Positions 43,439 through 53,148 of a stretch of 64,000 nt of DNA are shown here, in pieces. The stretch comes from JAJRPT01 sp965661945 (GTDB lineage Bacteria; Bacteroidota; Ignavibacteria; Kapaibacteriales; UBA2268). The notes below the pieces were generated by a model that worked only from the letters and a program-made list of their open reading frames with translations, was not told the DNA's origin and did no database searches. How positions within the stretch are numbered: the stretch's first letter is position 1; every line of letters starts with the position of its first letter. The stretch lies in the NCBI GenBank assembly GCA_965661945.1, contig CBFIFP010000005.1, positions 113,643 through 177,642 on the forward strand, given 5' to 3'. A program made the position numbers and the translations under genes.

Positions 43439-43864
43439 TTAGTTTAAGTTTTTACCAACTTCATCAACTTTTGATTGAATTTTATCTTCTACAATTTTAT
43501 TTTTCTTCCACTGAGATTCGATAGCCGCAAGTAGTTCATCTCGAGTATATGGTTTAACAAGGAAGTCATCAGCTCCCTTTTCCATACCCATACGCATATT
43601 TTGCTTTTCAGTGAAAGCAGTTAGAAAAATGAAAGGAGTTGAAAGAGTTTCTTTACTTGCTCTTACCTGCTCAATAACACCATATCCGTCAAGATTAGGC
43701 ATAGAAATATCACAAAGAATTAAATCTGGTCTATGCTCAAAAGCAGCAGCTACTCCTTCAATTCCATCGCTTGCTGTAACAACTTCATATCCCTCAAATG
43801 ATAAGAGAGTTGAAGTACTTTCTAAGATAAATTCAGCATCATCAATGACTAATATTTTTTTCAT
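43439..43864 (-). CDS. Response-regulator receiver protein (N-terminal half of a hybrid kinase)
   Basis: 141 residues. The CheY-like receiver has LVIDDAEFIL (acidic pair), phospho-acceptor Asp in PDLILCDISMPNLDGYG, Thr in FIFLTAFTEK and Lys in DDFLVKPYTRDEL. A coiled linker ends VDEVGKNLN. The TAA at 43439-43441 is in frame with a following HisKA-HATPase, and the linker-to-ALPHEFR junction is the one seen in intact receiver-kinase hybrids. Starts one base inside the tsaE stop (TAATG), so it is cotranslated with tsaE. Confidence 0.88.
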   Translation of the reverse strand: MKKILVIDDAEFILESTSTLLSFEGYEVVTASDGIEGVAAAFEHRPDLILCDISMPNLDGYGVIEQVRASKETLSTPFIFLTAFTEKQNMRMGMEKGADDFLVKPYTRDELLAAIESQWKKNKIVEDKIQSKVDEVGKNLN

Positions 43865-44334
43865 TATATTTCGTTTATAAGTTCTTGATTAAAGATTTCA
43901 ATAACTCGATTTTCAGGATTTTTTGGTTCTTGTATAATTTTCACAACATATTTATTCTTAGGAAAATTATCATTTGCATTTTCTGCCCATTCAACCAGTT
44001 TAATAGAATTATTTTGGAAAACACAATCTAAAAACCCAATATCAGTTAGCTCGTCTTCATTTTCAATCCTATACAAATCAATATGATAAATAGGAATATC
44101 GTGATTACTAATTTTTCCAGCACCGTTGTACCTGTTCATAATAGTATAAGTTGGACTTGTAACTAATTCATCTACTTTAAAATAATCACAAATACCTTTA
44201 ATGAATTCAGTTTTTCCTACTCCTAAATCACCAAAGAACGCAACTGTATCACCTAATTCTAATCTTTCAGCAAACTCTTTACCAATTTCAAATGTTTCTT
44301 TTTCATTTGAACTATTAAAAATATTTTTTTTCAT
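43864..44334 (-). CDS. tsaE: tRNA threonylcarbamoyladenosine biosynthesis ATPase TsaE
   Basis: 156 residues. Walker A GDLGVGKTEFIKGI (about 36-49), TSPTYTIMNRY, the Walker B-like IYHIDLYRIENEDEL and IKLVEWAEN are all TsaE hallmarks. It works with TsaB, TsaC and TsaD to make t6A37 in ANN-decoding tRNAs. The last base of the stop region overlaps the receiver gene start. The start lies 10 bases after trxB. Confidence 0.95.
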   Translation of the reverse strand: MKKNIFNSSNEKETFEIGKEFAERLELGDTVAFFGDLGVGKTEFIKGICDYFKVDELVTSPTYTIMNRYNGAGKISNHDIPIYHIDLYRIENEDELTDIGFLDCVFQNNSIKLVEWAENANDNFPKNKYVVKIIQEPKNPENRVIEIFNQELINEI

Positions 44335-44344
44335 TTTTCTATTA

Positions 44345-45286
44345 TTAATTTTCAGCTAACCATCTTTCAGCATCAATTGCTGCAGAACAACCAGTCCCAG
44401 CAGCTGTAACCGCCTGACGATAAACCCAATCCATTGCATCACCACAAGCAAAAACACCTTCTACATTGGTGTAAGTACTTTTATCTTTAGTATGGATATA
44501 TCCAACTTCATTCATTTCGATTATGCCCTCAAAGATATCAGTATTTGGCTTGTGACCAATAGCGATAAATGCACCACCAGCATCTACTGTTTTAACTTCG
44601 CCAGTATCATTATCTTTGATTCTTGCGCCTGTTAATTTGTTAATTCCATTATTATTTGTTCCAACAAATTCTTCAATTATGTGGTTTTCAATAATTTCTA
44701 TCTTTGGGTGCTTTTTTGCTCTTTCAAGCATTATTTTTGAAGCTTTAAAACTATGAGAGCGATTAATTATTGTTACTTTTTCGCCAAAATTTGTTAAATA
44801 AATAGCTTCTTCCATAGCAGTATCACCACCACCGATTACTAATATATTTTTTTCACCTTTAAAAAAGAAACCATCGCAGGTAGCACAAGCAGATATACCT
44901 CCGCCCCAAAAAGTTTGTTCACTTTGAATATTTAATTTTTTAGCAGTAGCGCCTGTAGCTATAATAATAGCATCTGCAGTATAATCTTTTTTATCTGTTG
45001 TTAATTTAAATGGTTTTCCTGAAAAATCAACTTTATTAACAGTTTCAAATCTAGTTTCAGCACCAAATCTAGTAGCTTGTTTTTTAAATTCTTCCATCAT
45101 TTCTGGTCCCATAATACCTTCTGGGTATCCAGGATAATTTTCAACATCAGTAGTAGTCATTAACTGACCGCCTGGTTCTTGACCTTCAAAAATAAGTGTA
45201 TCCAACCCAGCTCTTGATGAATAAAGTCCAGCCGTATAACCTGCGGGTCCTGACCCAATAATTATTATTTTTCTATGTTCCGACAT
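44345..45286 (-). CDS. trxB: Thioredoxin reductase
   Basis: 313 residues. FAD motif IIGSGPAGYTAGLYSSRAG, redox CATC in SACATCDGFFFKG, NADPH motif VIGGGDTAMEEAIYL, and the C-terminal FAD motif VFACGDAMDWVYRQAVTAAGTG. It reduces thioredoxin with NADPH in the cytoplasm. It is followed by tsaE and the receiver gene within 10 bases, so the operon probably starts here; a TATTTTCG about 80 bases upstream is a weak -7 candidate. Confidence 0.95.
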   Translation of the reverse strand: MSEHRKIIIIGSGPAGYTAGLYSSRAGLDTLIFEGQEPGGQLMTTTDVENYPGYPEGIMGPEMMEEFKKQATRFGAETRFETVNKVDFSGKPFKLTTDKKDYTADAIIIATGATAKKLNIQSEQTFWGGGISACATCDGFFFKGEKNILVIGGGDTAMEEAIYLTNFGEKVTIINRSHSFKASKIMLERAKKHPKIEIIENHIIEEFVGTNNNGINKLTGARIKDNDTGEVKTVDAGGAFIAIGHKPNTDIFEGIIEMNEVGYIHTKDKSTYTNVEGVFACGDAMDWVYRQAVTAAGTGCSAAIDAERWLAEN

Positions 45287-45415
45287 CTAACTTCTCCATT
45301 TTTTTCGTTCACAGACGTTTAGTATTTTCATTTTATACATTTTTCTATCTGCGAAAATACAAATATTTTTTCAAATAAATACTATAATACAAAAATTATT
45401 TACTTAGTAACAAAA

Positions 45416-46348
45416 CTACTTTTCCTTTAGCAACTCTTTACTGTTTCTTTTTAAACCACTTAGCTTTGTGCGTTTGATAGGACTAGATTGAAATCTAAAA
45501 TTAAATTCTTCTTCATCAAGTTTTTTAACTTTTTCTAAATTTAGAAAAGTTTCATTATTTTTTGGAAGAAAATCAAACTCATTGCTTAATAGGTTTTTGT
45601 GATTGTTCCAAGGGCAAACTTCTTGACAAATATCGCAACCAAAAATCCAATCATTTAAATTATCACTGATATCTTTTGGGAAATTTTCATCTCTATTTTC
45701 AATTGTCCAATAGGATATACATTTATTTGAATCAACTATTTTATCTATGACGATGGCATTTGTAGGGCATGCACTTATACATTTTGTACAATTTCCACAA
45801 AAATCGCTATAAGGTTTATCTGCTTTTATTGCTTTATCTAAAAATCCAATAGTAATAAAAAAATAAGAGCCAAGTTGTTTATTAAGGATTAATCCATTTT
45901 TACCCTGCCAACCTAATCCAGATTTGACAGCCCACTGTTTATCAAGACAAGGACCAGTATCAGTATAAAATTTTGAGTTTATGCCTAATTCTTTTAATTT
46001 AATTCTTAGTTTTTTTGTTTTTTTATCTATCACCTTATGATAATCTTTTCCCCAAGCATATCTTGATATTTTGCCGTAGTTTTGAGATTCACTATTATGA
46101 TTTTCAAGATGATTAATTCCAAAATTATAAGAACTTGCTAAGGCAATTATTGATTGTGTGTCAGGAAATATTAAACGTACATCTTTTCTTTTATCTAAAT
46201 TACTTTCAAGCCATTTCATATCGGCGTGTAATTTATTTTTAATATAATTAGAAAAAAATAAAATTTCTTTATCAAGTTTTTGGTAGTCCGTAAACTTAAC
46301 TAAATCAAATCCTAAATCTAAGCTAATTTTTTTAATTTCTTCTTTAAT
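45416..46348 (-). CDS. queG: Epoxyqueuosine reductase, apparent non-AUG (AUU) start
   Basis: The ATG-initiated ORF (46219) gives only 267 residues and misses the N terminus. The same frame continues 43 codons upstream with clear family sequence (IKEEIKKISLDLGFDLV ... NKLHAD before MKWLESNLDKR) up to a stop just before AAA GAC AAT. No ATG, GTG or TTG suits, but two adjacent ATT codons (46346-46351) stand where the Met is expected, giving about 310 residues. Core motifs are DTGPCLDKQWAVKSGLGWQG, and two 4Fe-4S clusters from CGNCTKCISACPT and CDICQEVCPWN. It reduces epoxyqueuosine to queuosine in tRNA using cobalamin. Either AUU is used, or the start codon is mutated. Confidence 0.82.
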   Translation of the reverse strand: MKEEIKKISLDLGFDLVKFTDYQKLDKEILFFSNYIKNKLHADMKWLESNLDKRKDVRLIFPDTQSIIALASSYNFGINHLENHNSESQNYGKISRYAWGKDYHKVIDKKTKKLRIKLKELGINSKFYTDTGPCLDKQWAVKSGLGWQGKNGLILNKQLGSYFFITIGFLDKAIKADKPYSDFCGNCTKCISACPTNAIVIDKIVDSNKCISYWTIENRDENFPKDISDNLNDWIFGCDICQEVCPWNNHKNLLSNEFDFLPKNNETFLNLEKVKKLDEEEFNFRFQSSPIKRTKLSGLKRNSKELLKEK

Positions 46349-46436
46349 AATATTGTCTTTTTATTAATTAATTTTTATTTATTTAATATGTTAAATATAT
46401 TTAATCTAATGATTATATAAATATGTTATAATATAA

Positions 46437-49400
46437 CTATCTAATCATTAAATTAACTTCTTTTGCATATTTATTTTGAAATTCATTATTACTAAAATCT
46501 TTATCGATTAGTTGTTGTAATGTATTATTAAGTTCAGTTTCTTGTAATTCAAGATTAGTTTCATCAATTGTATTACGACTTCTTCCATCTAAACTGTAGA
46601 AAGATTTTTCTTGTCCATAAATATTTAATCCATTTTTACCTTTTAATTCACTTAAAGGATAATAGTATGCATAAGCCATTGAAATTATATCATCAGTTAT
46701 TACTATTTCATTTCCTTCGGTAACAATAGTATAATTATTTTTTAAAATATCTAACATTGATTTTAAATAAATATACATCTGAAAACTTTTTTTACCTTTT
46801 AAATTAGTTTTATGAATAGCATTATCATTTTTTGAAGATTTATAATCTACAATCCCAAAATATAATTTATCATTTTCATATTTTAAATCAACTCTATCGA
46901 TAATACCTGCAAACTTAAAATCAATATTTGAATAATTATATTCGTAAACTAAAGCATCGTTTTTAAAATTAAATTCAAATAATGATGGATATAATTTAAA
47001 ATAGTTTAAAAGTATCTTTTCATTTTCTAATATTTCAAAAATAACTGATTTAGATAAATACTTTTGAAAGCTGAAAAATTCATTTACCGGATAATTATTA
47101 AATACTTCTTCTATAGTATCATTAACTAAAGAATCATAATTATTTATATTAATAAAATTAACAGGATGTATATCTTCAAGATCGTTATTTTTAGATTTTA
47201 GATAAAAATAATAGGAGTTATTAGATTTAATTATAGCTGAAAAGGATTGATAAATTTTCGCTAATATTTCATGATGTATGGTTCCTATTTCATTATTTTC
47301 AGGTAATTCATCATATTCATTCTGGGTGTAAAATTGCATAATATTTTGAACTAAAAAAACATAAGGAAAGTTTTTTAGACTATCTACTTTAGTTGGAGAT
47401 AAAGTTTTATTATAAACTTTTTCTATTTTACTTTTAGCATCTTGAGATAACTTATTAGAAAAACAACCATTTTTACTATTTAAATCTATACTATTAATTA
47501 AATCATTTTCACCAATATTTTTTTTATGATTTAATAAAACATATTTATTATTAAAATTATTAACATCTATATTATTTTTAAGGGTAAGATTATCAAAATT
47601 AATTAATCGTTTTATTTCTTTCACAAAATGTGATTGGACTAAAGATTTACTTCCCTCAATTGAGGCTGAAGTAATATAGATTTTTTCGCATAAATTATCA
47701 ATCGGAAAAAGAAATTCATAAAATAATTCTTCTTCATTTCTATTGTGTAATATCTCACTATGTTTTAACTCTCTGCCAATAATTTCATCGGTTCTATAAT
47801 GAATAGGGAACTGCCCTTCAATTGCACCACATAAAATTGATACTTTTCTTTTTACACCTCTTCCTTGCTCTATTGAAGTAAAAGTAACGGCTGTATCATA
47901 TAGCTCTCTAATCTGAAATCTATCTCTATCCATATTAAAATATAGAGATTCGAGAAACTCTTTAATTATAATTTCACTCTTATTTTCATACTTTTCATCA
48001 TACTTTAATTTAAACATCAAAATATCTTCAACTACATCATAGAATTTAGTTATTGCACTAAATATTCTCTCTTTTTCACGTGTTTTATAAAAATAATGGA
48101 ATTCGATATCTTCTTCATTTGCAAAAGAAATTGATTCAGTTGAATAAACATAATCAAAATTTATTATTTTAATAAATTCTGTTATTAAGTTAATTAGTTC
48201 ATTATTTTGGTATTTGGTTTTATTTTTTAATTTAAAATAATCGAATATATACTTTAATTTATGTTTATATAAATTTAACTCATTTTTAATATTATCATTA
48301 TTTGATTCAGTGATATATTTATCAATTAAAGCTGCTCGAGAATGGTAATCATAAAAGTTTATTCTATATTTATTTGTTATGGAAATGAATTCTAATTTAT
48401 CAAAATTGTTATCAAATTTAAACCAAGGTGAATTTAATAGTTTGAATAAGTATTTATTATTAAAACCAGAGTTTATTAATTCTAAATAATTAATAATTAA
48501 ATTAATTATTGGAGATTCATTCAAATTATATCTGTCACTAATATTCAATGGAATGTGATTATTATCAAAAGAATTTTTTAATAATTTACTATAATTTTGA
48601 GGGCTTCTTGAAAAAATAAATATATCTTTAGGCTCTATTTTATCTTCTATTATTAATTTTTTTACTAATTTAGTAATATATTCTATTTCAGATACTTTAT
48701 CATCGCATTCAGCAATTTCAAAATCGGTGGTTAAATCAAATTTAGATTCTAATCTGTTTTCATAATTAAATAAAAATTTAGATAAATTATTATTTAAATC
48801 TGATGAATTATTTAATTCTTCTAACTTAACATTTTTAGTAATTATTTCATTGATACCACTGTAAATATTTTTTTGTGGATGATTAACTTCTAGAAAATCA
48901 AAATTAATAATTAAATTAAGATTATTTTCAAATAAAATTTTTAATAATTCGATTTCTCTTCTTTTAAATTGCTTAAAGTACTTTAAATAATAAATATAAT
49001 TTATTGAAGAAAAATCAAAATTATCAGTTTTAATTTTATTAATTATTCCAGTTAATAAATCATTTTCTGTATAAAAATCTTTTGTTAGTTCAATTAATTC
49101 TTCATATATATATATAATATCTGATAATTTATTTTTATTTTGAATTTTATTTTCATTGTTATTTAAATCATTTTTCAAGTCTTCTGGAGTTATACCATCT
49201 TTAATAAATCCCCAGATAATATTCGAGAGCAAATTAGTTATTTTTTTTGTGGGTATTTTATTATGCAAAGAATAATATGTGAAATCAGTGTTTTTATATG
49301 CAATTTCCATTAAAGCAAAGAACTCCTCTTCTCTTAAAGGAATCTTTGTAATTTCATAATTTATTATTTTTCCAATAATTTTTACAAAGTCATAAAAATT

Positions 49401-49619
49401 AAAAAAGACTCTATCTTTATATGGTTTTTCAGCTTTATTCCACAATTTATTTATAAATAATTTTTCGGTATGAAGGCAGAGTTTTTTAGTGGGAAAAATA
49501 ACTTTTATACTTGATGAATTATTATTTTTTAGATTTTCAATAATATTATTTTCTATGATTTCTAAATTATAAAAATCAGATATATTTGTTATTTTTTCAT
49601 TGAATAGTATATAGTTCAT
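46437..49619 (-). CDS. AddB-like helicase-fold/PD-(D/E)XK nuclease
   Basis: 1060 residues from ATG 49619; an ATG at 49649 would overlap the neighbouring gene. The N-terminal half looks like an inactivated superfamily I helicase: no P-loop is seen near VIFPTKKLCLHTEKLF, while VKRKVSILCGAIEGQFPIHYR fits the late helicase motifs. The C terminus is a PD-(D/E)XK nuclease with NEIGTIHHEIL, FKFAGIIDRVDL and FGIVDYKSSKND. This is the AddB/RexB plan for double-strand-break processing. The four Fe-S cysteines of classical AddB are not visible. No AddA partner is in the window. Confidence 0.78.
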   Translation of the reverse strand: MNYILFNEKITNISDFYNLEIIENNIIENLKNNNSSSIKVIFPTKKLCLHTEKLFINKLWNKAEKPYKDRVFFNFYDFVKIIGKIINYEITKIPLREEEFFALMEIAYKNTDFTYYSLHNKIPTKKITNLLSNIIWGFIKDGITPEDLKNDLNNNENKIQNKNKLSDIIYIYEELIELTKDFYTENDLLTGIINKIKTDNFDFSSINYIYYLKYFKQFKRREIELLKILFENNLNLIINFDFLEVNHPQKNIYSGINEIITKNVKLEELNNSSDLNNNLSKFLFNYENRLESKFDLTTDFEIAECDDKVSEIEYITKLVKKLIIEDKIEPKDIFIFSRSPQNYSKLLKNSFDNNHIPLNISDRYNLNESPIINLIINYLELINSGFNNKYLFKLLNSPWFKFDNNFDKLEFISITNKYRINFYDYHSRAALIDKYITESNNDNIKNELNLYKHKLKYIFDYFKLKNKTKYQNNELINLITEFIKIINFDYVYSTESISFANEEDIEFHYFYKTREKERIFSAITKFYDVVEDILMFKLKYDEKYENKSEIIIKEFLESLYFNMDRDRFQIRELYDTAVTFTSIEQGRGVKRKVSILCGAIEGQFPIHYRTDEIIGRELKHSEILHNRNEEELFYEFLFPIDNLCEKIYITSASIEGSKSLVQSHFVKEIKRLINFDNLTLKNNIDVNNFNNKYVLLNHKKNIGENDLINSIDLNSKNGCFSNKLSQDAKSKIEKVYNKTLSPTKVDSLKNFPYVFLVQNIMQFYTQNEYDELPENNEIGTIHHEILAKIYQSFSAIIKSNNSYYFYLKSKNNDLEDIHPVNFININNYDSLVNDTIEEVFNNYPVNEFFSFQKYLSKSVIFEILENEKILLNYFKLYPSLFEFNFKNDALVYEYNYSNIDFKFAGIIDRVDLKYENDKLYFGIVDYKSSKNDNAIHKTNLKGKKSFQMYIYLKSMLDILKNNYTIVTEGNEIVITDDIISMAYAYYYPLSELKGKNGLNIYGQEKSFYSLDGRSRNTIDETNLELQETELNNTLQQLIDKDFSNNEFQNKYAKEVNLMIR

Positions 49620-49623
49620 ATTA

Positions 49624-49935
49624 TTACATATTATGGTATTTATTAACAAGAGAATTAATTAATTTGATATAAATTAATAATTCATGATTCACAATTTCTT
49701 CTGGACTATTACCCTCTTTTGCATAATATTCACATATTTCCTGATTAATGAGTTTTACTAAACGAATGCAATTGTAATAATGAAAATTATCATTTAATTC
49801 ATTAAATTTTAATCTATTAATTTCTTTCGCAATATCGTGTGTAGTTTTTTCTTTAAAATCAGAATTAATTAATTTCAGCGCATATTTTTTAACTAATTTT
49901 TTGTCGTGAATAACAATGTCACCAACTTTTAACAT
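49624..49935 (-). CDS. Small hypothetical protein
   Basis: 103 residues, start MLKVGDIVIHDKKLVKKYAL. Helical and charged, no signal peptide or membrane segment. I do not recognise it. It is tightly placed between the two-TM protein and the AddB-like gene (50-base gap before, about 5 after), so it is likely in the same operon. Confidence 0.6.
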   Translation of the reverse strand: MLKVGDIVIHDKKLVKKYALKLINSDFKEKTTHDIAKEINRLKFNELNDNFHYYNCIRLVKLINQEICEYYAKEGNSPEEIVNHELLIYIKLINSLVNKYHNM

Positions 49936-49986
49936 ATTTCAAAAACCTTTTTCAATATTTACAAATTTATACAATAATAAAGAATT

Positions 49987-50766
49987 CTACAACTTATCTT
50001 TTAATAATCCTGAAATATGTTTCTTAACCATATCATCAATTTTTTCGTTTTTAATATCTTCTAAAGCAATATTTATCTCGCCAAAGGTACTTTTGAATTT
50101 TTGTAATTCATCATTTGTTTGTTTTAGATAATTAATCATATCAGGGTTGGGGGTTGACAATTCCATATTGATTTTATTCGCTTCTTTAAGACTTTCCACA
50201 AGGTTACTCTGAACACCTATCATATCTTTAAAGACATCATGCATTTTCTCTAACTGCACAACAACTGAGGCAATATCTCGTCCAATTTCACCAATTTCTA
50301 AAAGCAGTTCTTCTTGAGTTGAATTATTATTGTTTTCTTCAACATAATATGAATCATCTTTTGGTGAGAAAAACATAGTGATAAACATAAGAATCAACAT
50401 ACTGGCTTCAAATAAAACTGAAAAAATTAGCATTTCTAAAGGCACATAATCAGTAAATCTATTTAAACCTATTACTAATATCAAAAAGGCAGCCCCGAAA
50501 TATACCAAAGAAAGCACTGAAGAAAAGAAAAACCTGTTAATTATTTCTTCTAGCCAAATTCCTGTTCCTCTTAAAAATCCAATTTTATGTAAAATATTAA
50601 CTTCTTGATTAGTATAATTACCAACATTAAGTTCAGAAGTGCATATTTTCCAGGTTATATATAATATCTTAAAAGGACTTAATTGCCTCTCGAACCTTAA
50701 TTCTCTAAAAATAGAGTGAAGCAATTTTCTGCCTTCGATACTTGCTATTGTTTCAATATTTAACAT
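49987..50766 (-). CDS. Two-TM membrane protein with cytoplasmic or periplasmic coiled coil, unknown
   Basis: 259 residues. The first 80 residues are soluble. Two hydrophobic helices follow (about 84-104, SVLSLVYFGAAFLILVIGL, and about 114-132, MLIFSVLFEASMLILMFIT), then a Glu/Asn linker and a helical coiled coil of about 120 residues (LLEIGEIGRDIASVVVQLEK ... DELQKFKSTFGEINIALEDI). No family recognised. It follows the LptF/G gene by four bases, so it may assist lipid or LPS export; that is inference from position only. Confidence 0.65.
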   Translation of the reverse strand: MLNIETIASIEGRKLLHSIFRELRFERQLSPFKILYITWKICTSELNVGNYTNQEVNILHKIGFLRGTGIWLEEIINRFFFSSVLSLVYFGAAFLILVIGLNRFTDYVPLEMLIFSVLFEASMLILMFITMFFSPKDDSYYVEENNNNSTQEELLLEIGEIGRDIASVVVQLEKMHDVFKDMIGVQSNLVESLKEANKINMELSTPNPDMINYLKQTNDELQKFKSTFGEINIALEDIKNEKIDDMVKKHISGLLKDKL

Positions 50767-50770
50767 TATA

Positions 50771-51856
50771 TTATGTCCTTGTTTTGAATATCACTATGAT
50801 ACTAATTATAATAAATACTCCATTTGCCAGCCAGCCGGTCAAAAGTGGATCTAATCCAATTGCAAATCCTATTTGTTTTCCAACTTGAGTAAAAATCAAG
50901 TAAACAAAAGATACAATAAGAGCCGCAGCAATCTGAACAGCCATTCCCCCTTTTCTTTTAATACTTGCAAAAGGAACTCCAAACAAAATTATTATAATAT
51001 TAGCAAAAGGAAACGCTCTTTCGGAGTGATAGTTTATCAGCTGTAGTGTAACATCTTTTCCGCCGACTCTAAGCAATTCTATATATTCCTTTAACTCTTC
51101 AAAAGTCATCTCATCATATTCTTTTTTTAATTTTATTAACTGCTCATGGTTAATATTCAAATCAACCACTAAAGAATCAAATCTTTGTACATCAATAATC
51201 TTGCCATCTCTAACTATTCTTTTAATGCCATTTCGTAAAGTCCAATTTTTGAGAGAATCGTCCCAATTAATATTAGTTGCCTCAATTATTGAGGATAGAT
51301 TAGAAGAGTCTTTGGAAACAAACTCATTTATCATAACTCTTCGGCCGAACATTCCTGAAGAACTATAAAACTGCATAGAAAGATTCTTTTTAGGTGTATC
51401 TCTGAAATACAAATCATATATAGAAGTGCTAACTCTATTTTTTTTCAAATACTCGCGTTCTATTTCTTTTTTTCGTTCATTAGATTTAGGGACAATATTA
51501 CCATTAAAATAAAATTGCCCAATGCTTAAAAATATTGAAAATATAAACAATGGTAGCATCATTCTATATAGTGACATACCGCCACTCTTCATGGCAGTAA
51601 CTTCATTTTGTTGAGATAATTTACCAACTGAAAAAAGAGACGCTAAAAGTAAAGAAATAGGAGTTAATAATTTAATAATCTCTGGTAGATAACTTAGATA
51701 ATATTCAATGATAATTTCTATTCTCACGTTATTATCAAGAAAGTCGTCCAAATTCTCCATTAAAGTTACAACTATAAATATAAAGTAAAGCGCTATTAAA
51801 GAAAAAAACAGCGTTCCTACAAAATACTTCAAAATGTATCTATCTAAAATTAGCAT
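50771..51856 (-). CDS. LptF/LptG-family permease
   Basis: 361 residues. Three N-terminal membrane helices start MLILDRYILKYFVGTLFFSLIALYF. A periplasmic beta-jellyroll follows (RKKEIEREYLKKNRVSTSIYD ... YDEMTFEELKEYIE), then three C-terminal helices (GMAVQIAAALIVSFVYLIF, PLLTGWLANGVFIIISIIVI). Pfam YjgP/YjgQ architecture; LptF and LptG form the inner-membrane core that pulls LPS out for transport to the outer membrane. Only one copy is in view. It sits in an operon after a flippase and a heparinase-like gene. Confidence 0.88.
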   Translation of the reverse strand: MLILDRYILKYFVGTLFFSLIALYFIFIVVTLMENLDDFLDNNVRIEIIIEYYLSYLPEIIKLLTPISLLLASLFSVGKLSQQNEVTAMKSGGMSLYRMMLPLFIFSIFLSIGQFYFNGNIVPKSNERKKEIEREYLKKNRVSTSIYDLYFRDTPKKNLSMQFYSSSGMFGRRVMINEFVSKDSSNLSSIIEATNINWDDSLKNWTLRNGIKRIVRDGKIIDVQRFDSLVVDLNINHEQLIKLKKEYDEMTFEELKEYIELLRVGGKDVTLQLINYHSERAFPFANIIIILFGVPFASIKRKGGMAVQIAAALIVSFVYLIFTQVGKQIGFAIGLDPLLTGWLANGVFIIISIIVIFKTRT

Positions 51857-51861
51857 AATAT

Positions 51862-53148
51862 TTATTTTTTAATCAAGAAATTCTTTATATCACCTACACT
51901 TCGAAAAAGATATCTAAATGGAAAATCAAGACGTTTTCTTAATTCCCAAAAACAAAGCAAACCAAGTGATACGTTATAAAAAATCAGACCAAATGCCATG
52001 TATTCAATTTTTCCTAATTGCCCCATCGCCAAAAACACAAATAACGAAATTATAACTGAAATAAATACAAATTTAAGAACAATTTTATGTTTTTCCATCG
52101 CATTTAATACCTGAGACATTAATATTATAGGTAAAAATAATGCTCCCCATATTAGAATATTAAAAATACTAATTGCTCCAAGATATTTATCAAGCCCAAA
52201 TAGATTGATAACAAAGTCTGTAAGTCCTAAGTTTAAAGCTATTATTGCAAATATAAACACAAGCAACATCATTGATATTCCCTTAGAAAGCATCGCTACC
52301 AATTGCTCCATATCTTTATATGCAATAAATTTAACTGCTGCAGGATAAATCAATCCATGAGCTGCGGATGATGCCTCATCAAATGTTCTATATAATGTTT
52401 TTGCTGATTGATAAACTCCAGCTCCTACAGGTCCAAAAAAGTGTGAAACTATGAATAAATCATATACTTTTGGAATACTATGTAATATTGATTGTTGAGA
52501 AATCGTAAATCCAAAACTAAAGTATTGCTTTAAAGACAATTCGTTTAATCCACTAAATTTCAGGTCTTTATAGGACATAAATACTGAAACAACCGCACTC
52601 AAACCAGCTCCAAACATGTATATTTCAAGCATATAGTTAAAGTTTAATGTAGAATATGAAAATATATAATAAATAGTTGCTAAAATTTGTGAACCAAAAA
52701 ATATTAAATTAAGATAAAATACTTTATTGAACTTCAACTCTCTATAAAATAATTTAGTGGCATAATTCTTTGGAATTGTAAGCACCACTGAAAGTGGCAG
52801 ATAAGAAAGAGCAATACTGTAAGAATTACTATCTGCTAATCCGCCAATAAAATCCCTGAACAAAAATATTATAATTGAAAGTACACCACTAAAAATAAAA
52901 GCAGTTATGAGTGATATTTTATTTACTTCTTCTCTGTTTTTATGACCATATTGAATCATTGCCTGAAGCGCAAATCCATCTGTAGCCATTAGTATCCAAT
53001 TATTAATATTTAGCAGAGCAGCATAAAATGCATATTCACTTGGCAATAAATACCTTAATTGAAATAAAGTAAATAAACCAAATATAACCATCATTACTTT
53101 ATCAGCAAAAGACCAAGTAATTTTACCAATATGCTCTTTAATATTCAA
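51862..53148 (-). CDS. Polysaccharide flippase (Wzx/MOP superfamily)
   Basis: 428 residues, about 12 membrane helices (start NIKEHIGKITWSFADKVMMVIFGLFTLFQL). The layout and the KNYATKLFYRELKFNKVF loop after the fourth helix are typical of Wzx/PST-type oligosaccharide flippases that move undecaprenyl-linked repeats outward. It overlaps the upstream heparinase-like gene by 11 bases. Substrate unknown. Confidence 0.85.
   Translation of the reverse strand: MNIKEHIGKITWSFADKVMMVIFGLFTLFQLRYLLPSEYAFYAALLNINNWILMATDGFALQAMIQYGHKNREEVNKISLITAFIFSGVLSIIIFLFRDFIGGLADSNSYSIALSYLPLSVVLTIPKNYATKLFYRELKFNKVFYLNLIFFGSQILATIYYIFSYSTLNFNYMLEIYMFGAGLSAVVSVFMSYKDLKFSGLNELSLKQYFSFGFTISQQSILHSIPKVYDLFIVSHFFGPVGAGVYQSAKTLYRTFDEASSAAHGLIYPAAVKFIAYKDMEQLVAMLSKGISMMLLVFIFAIIALNLGLTDFVINLFGLDKYLGAISIFNILIWGALFLPIILMSQVLNAMEKHKIVLKFVFISVIISLFVFLAMGQLGKIEYMAFGLIFYNVSLGLLCFWELRKRLDFPFRYLFRSVGDIKNFLIKK

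Noticed and set aside
43439..43441. Recoded stop (selenocysteine or pyrrolysine) in the hybrid kinase
   Set aside because: The codon is TAA, which is not used for either amino acid.
48076..48091. CACGTG core inside the AddB-like gene as a further parS
   Set aside because: Only one arm fits (ttttcacgtgtttt); not a palindrome of the parS type.
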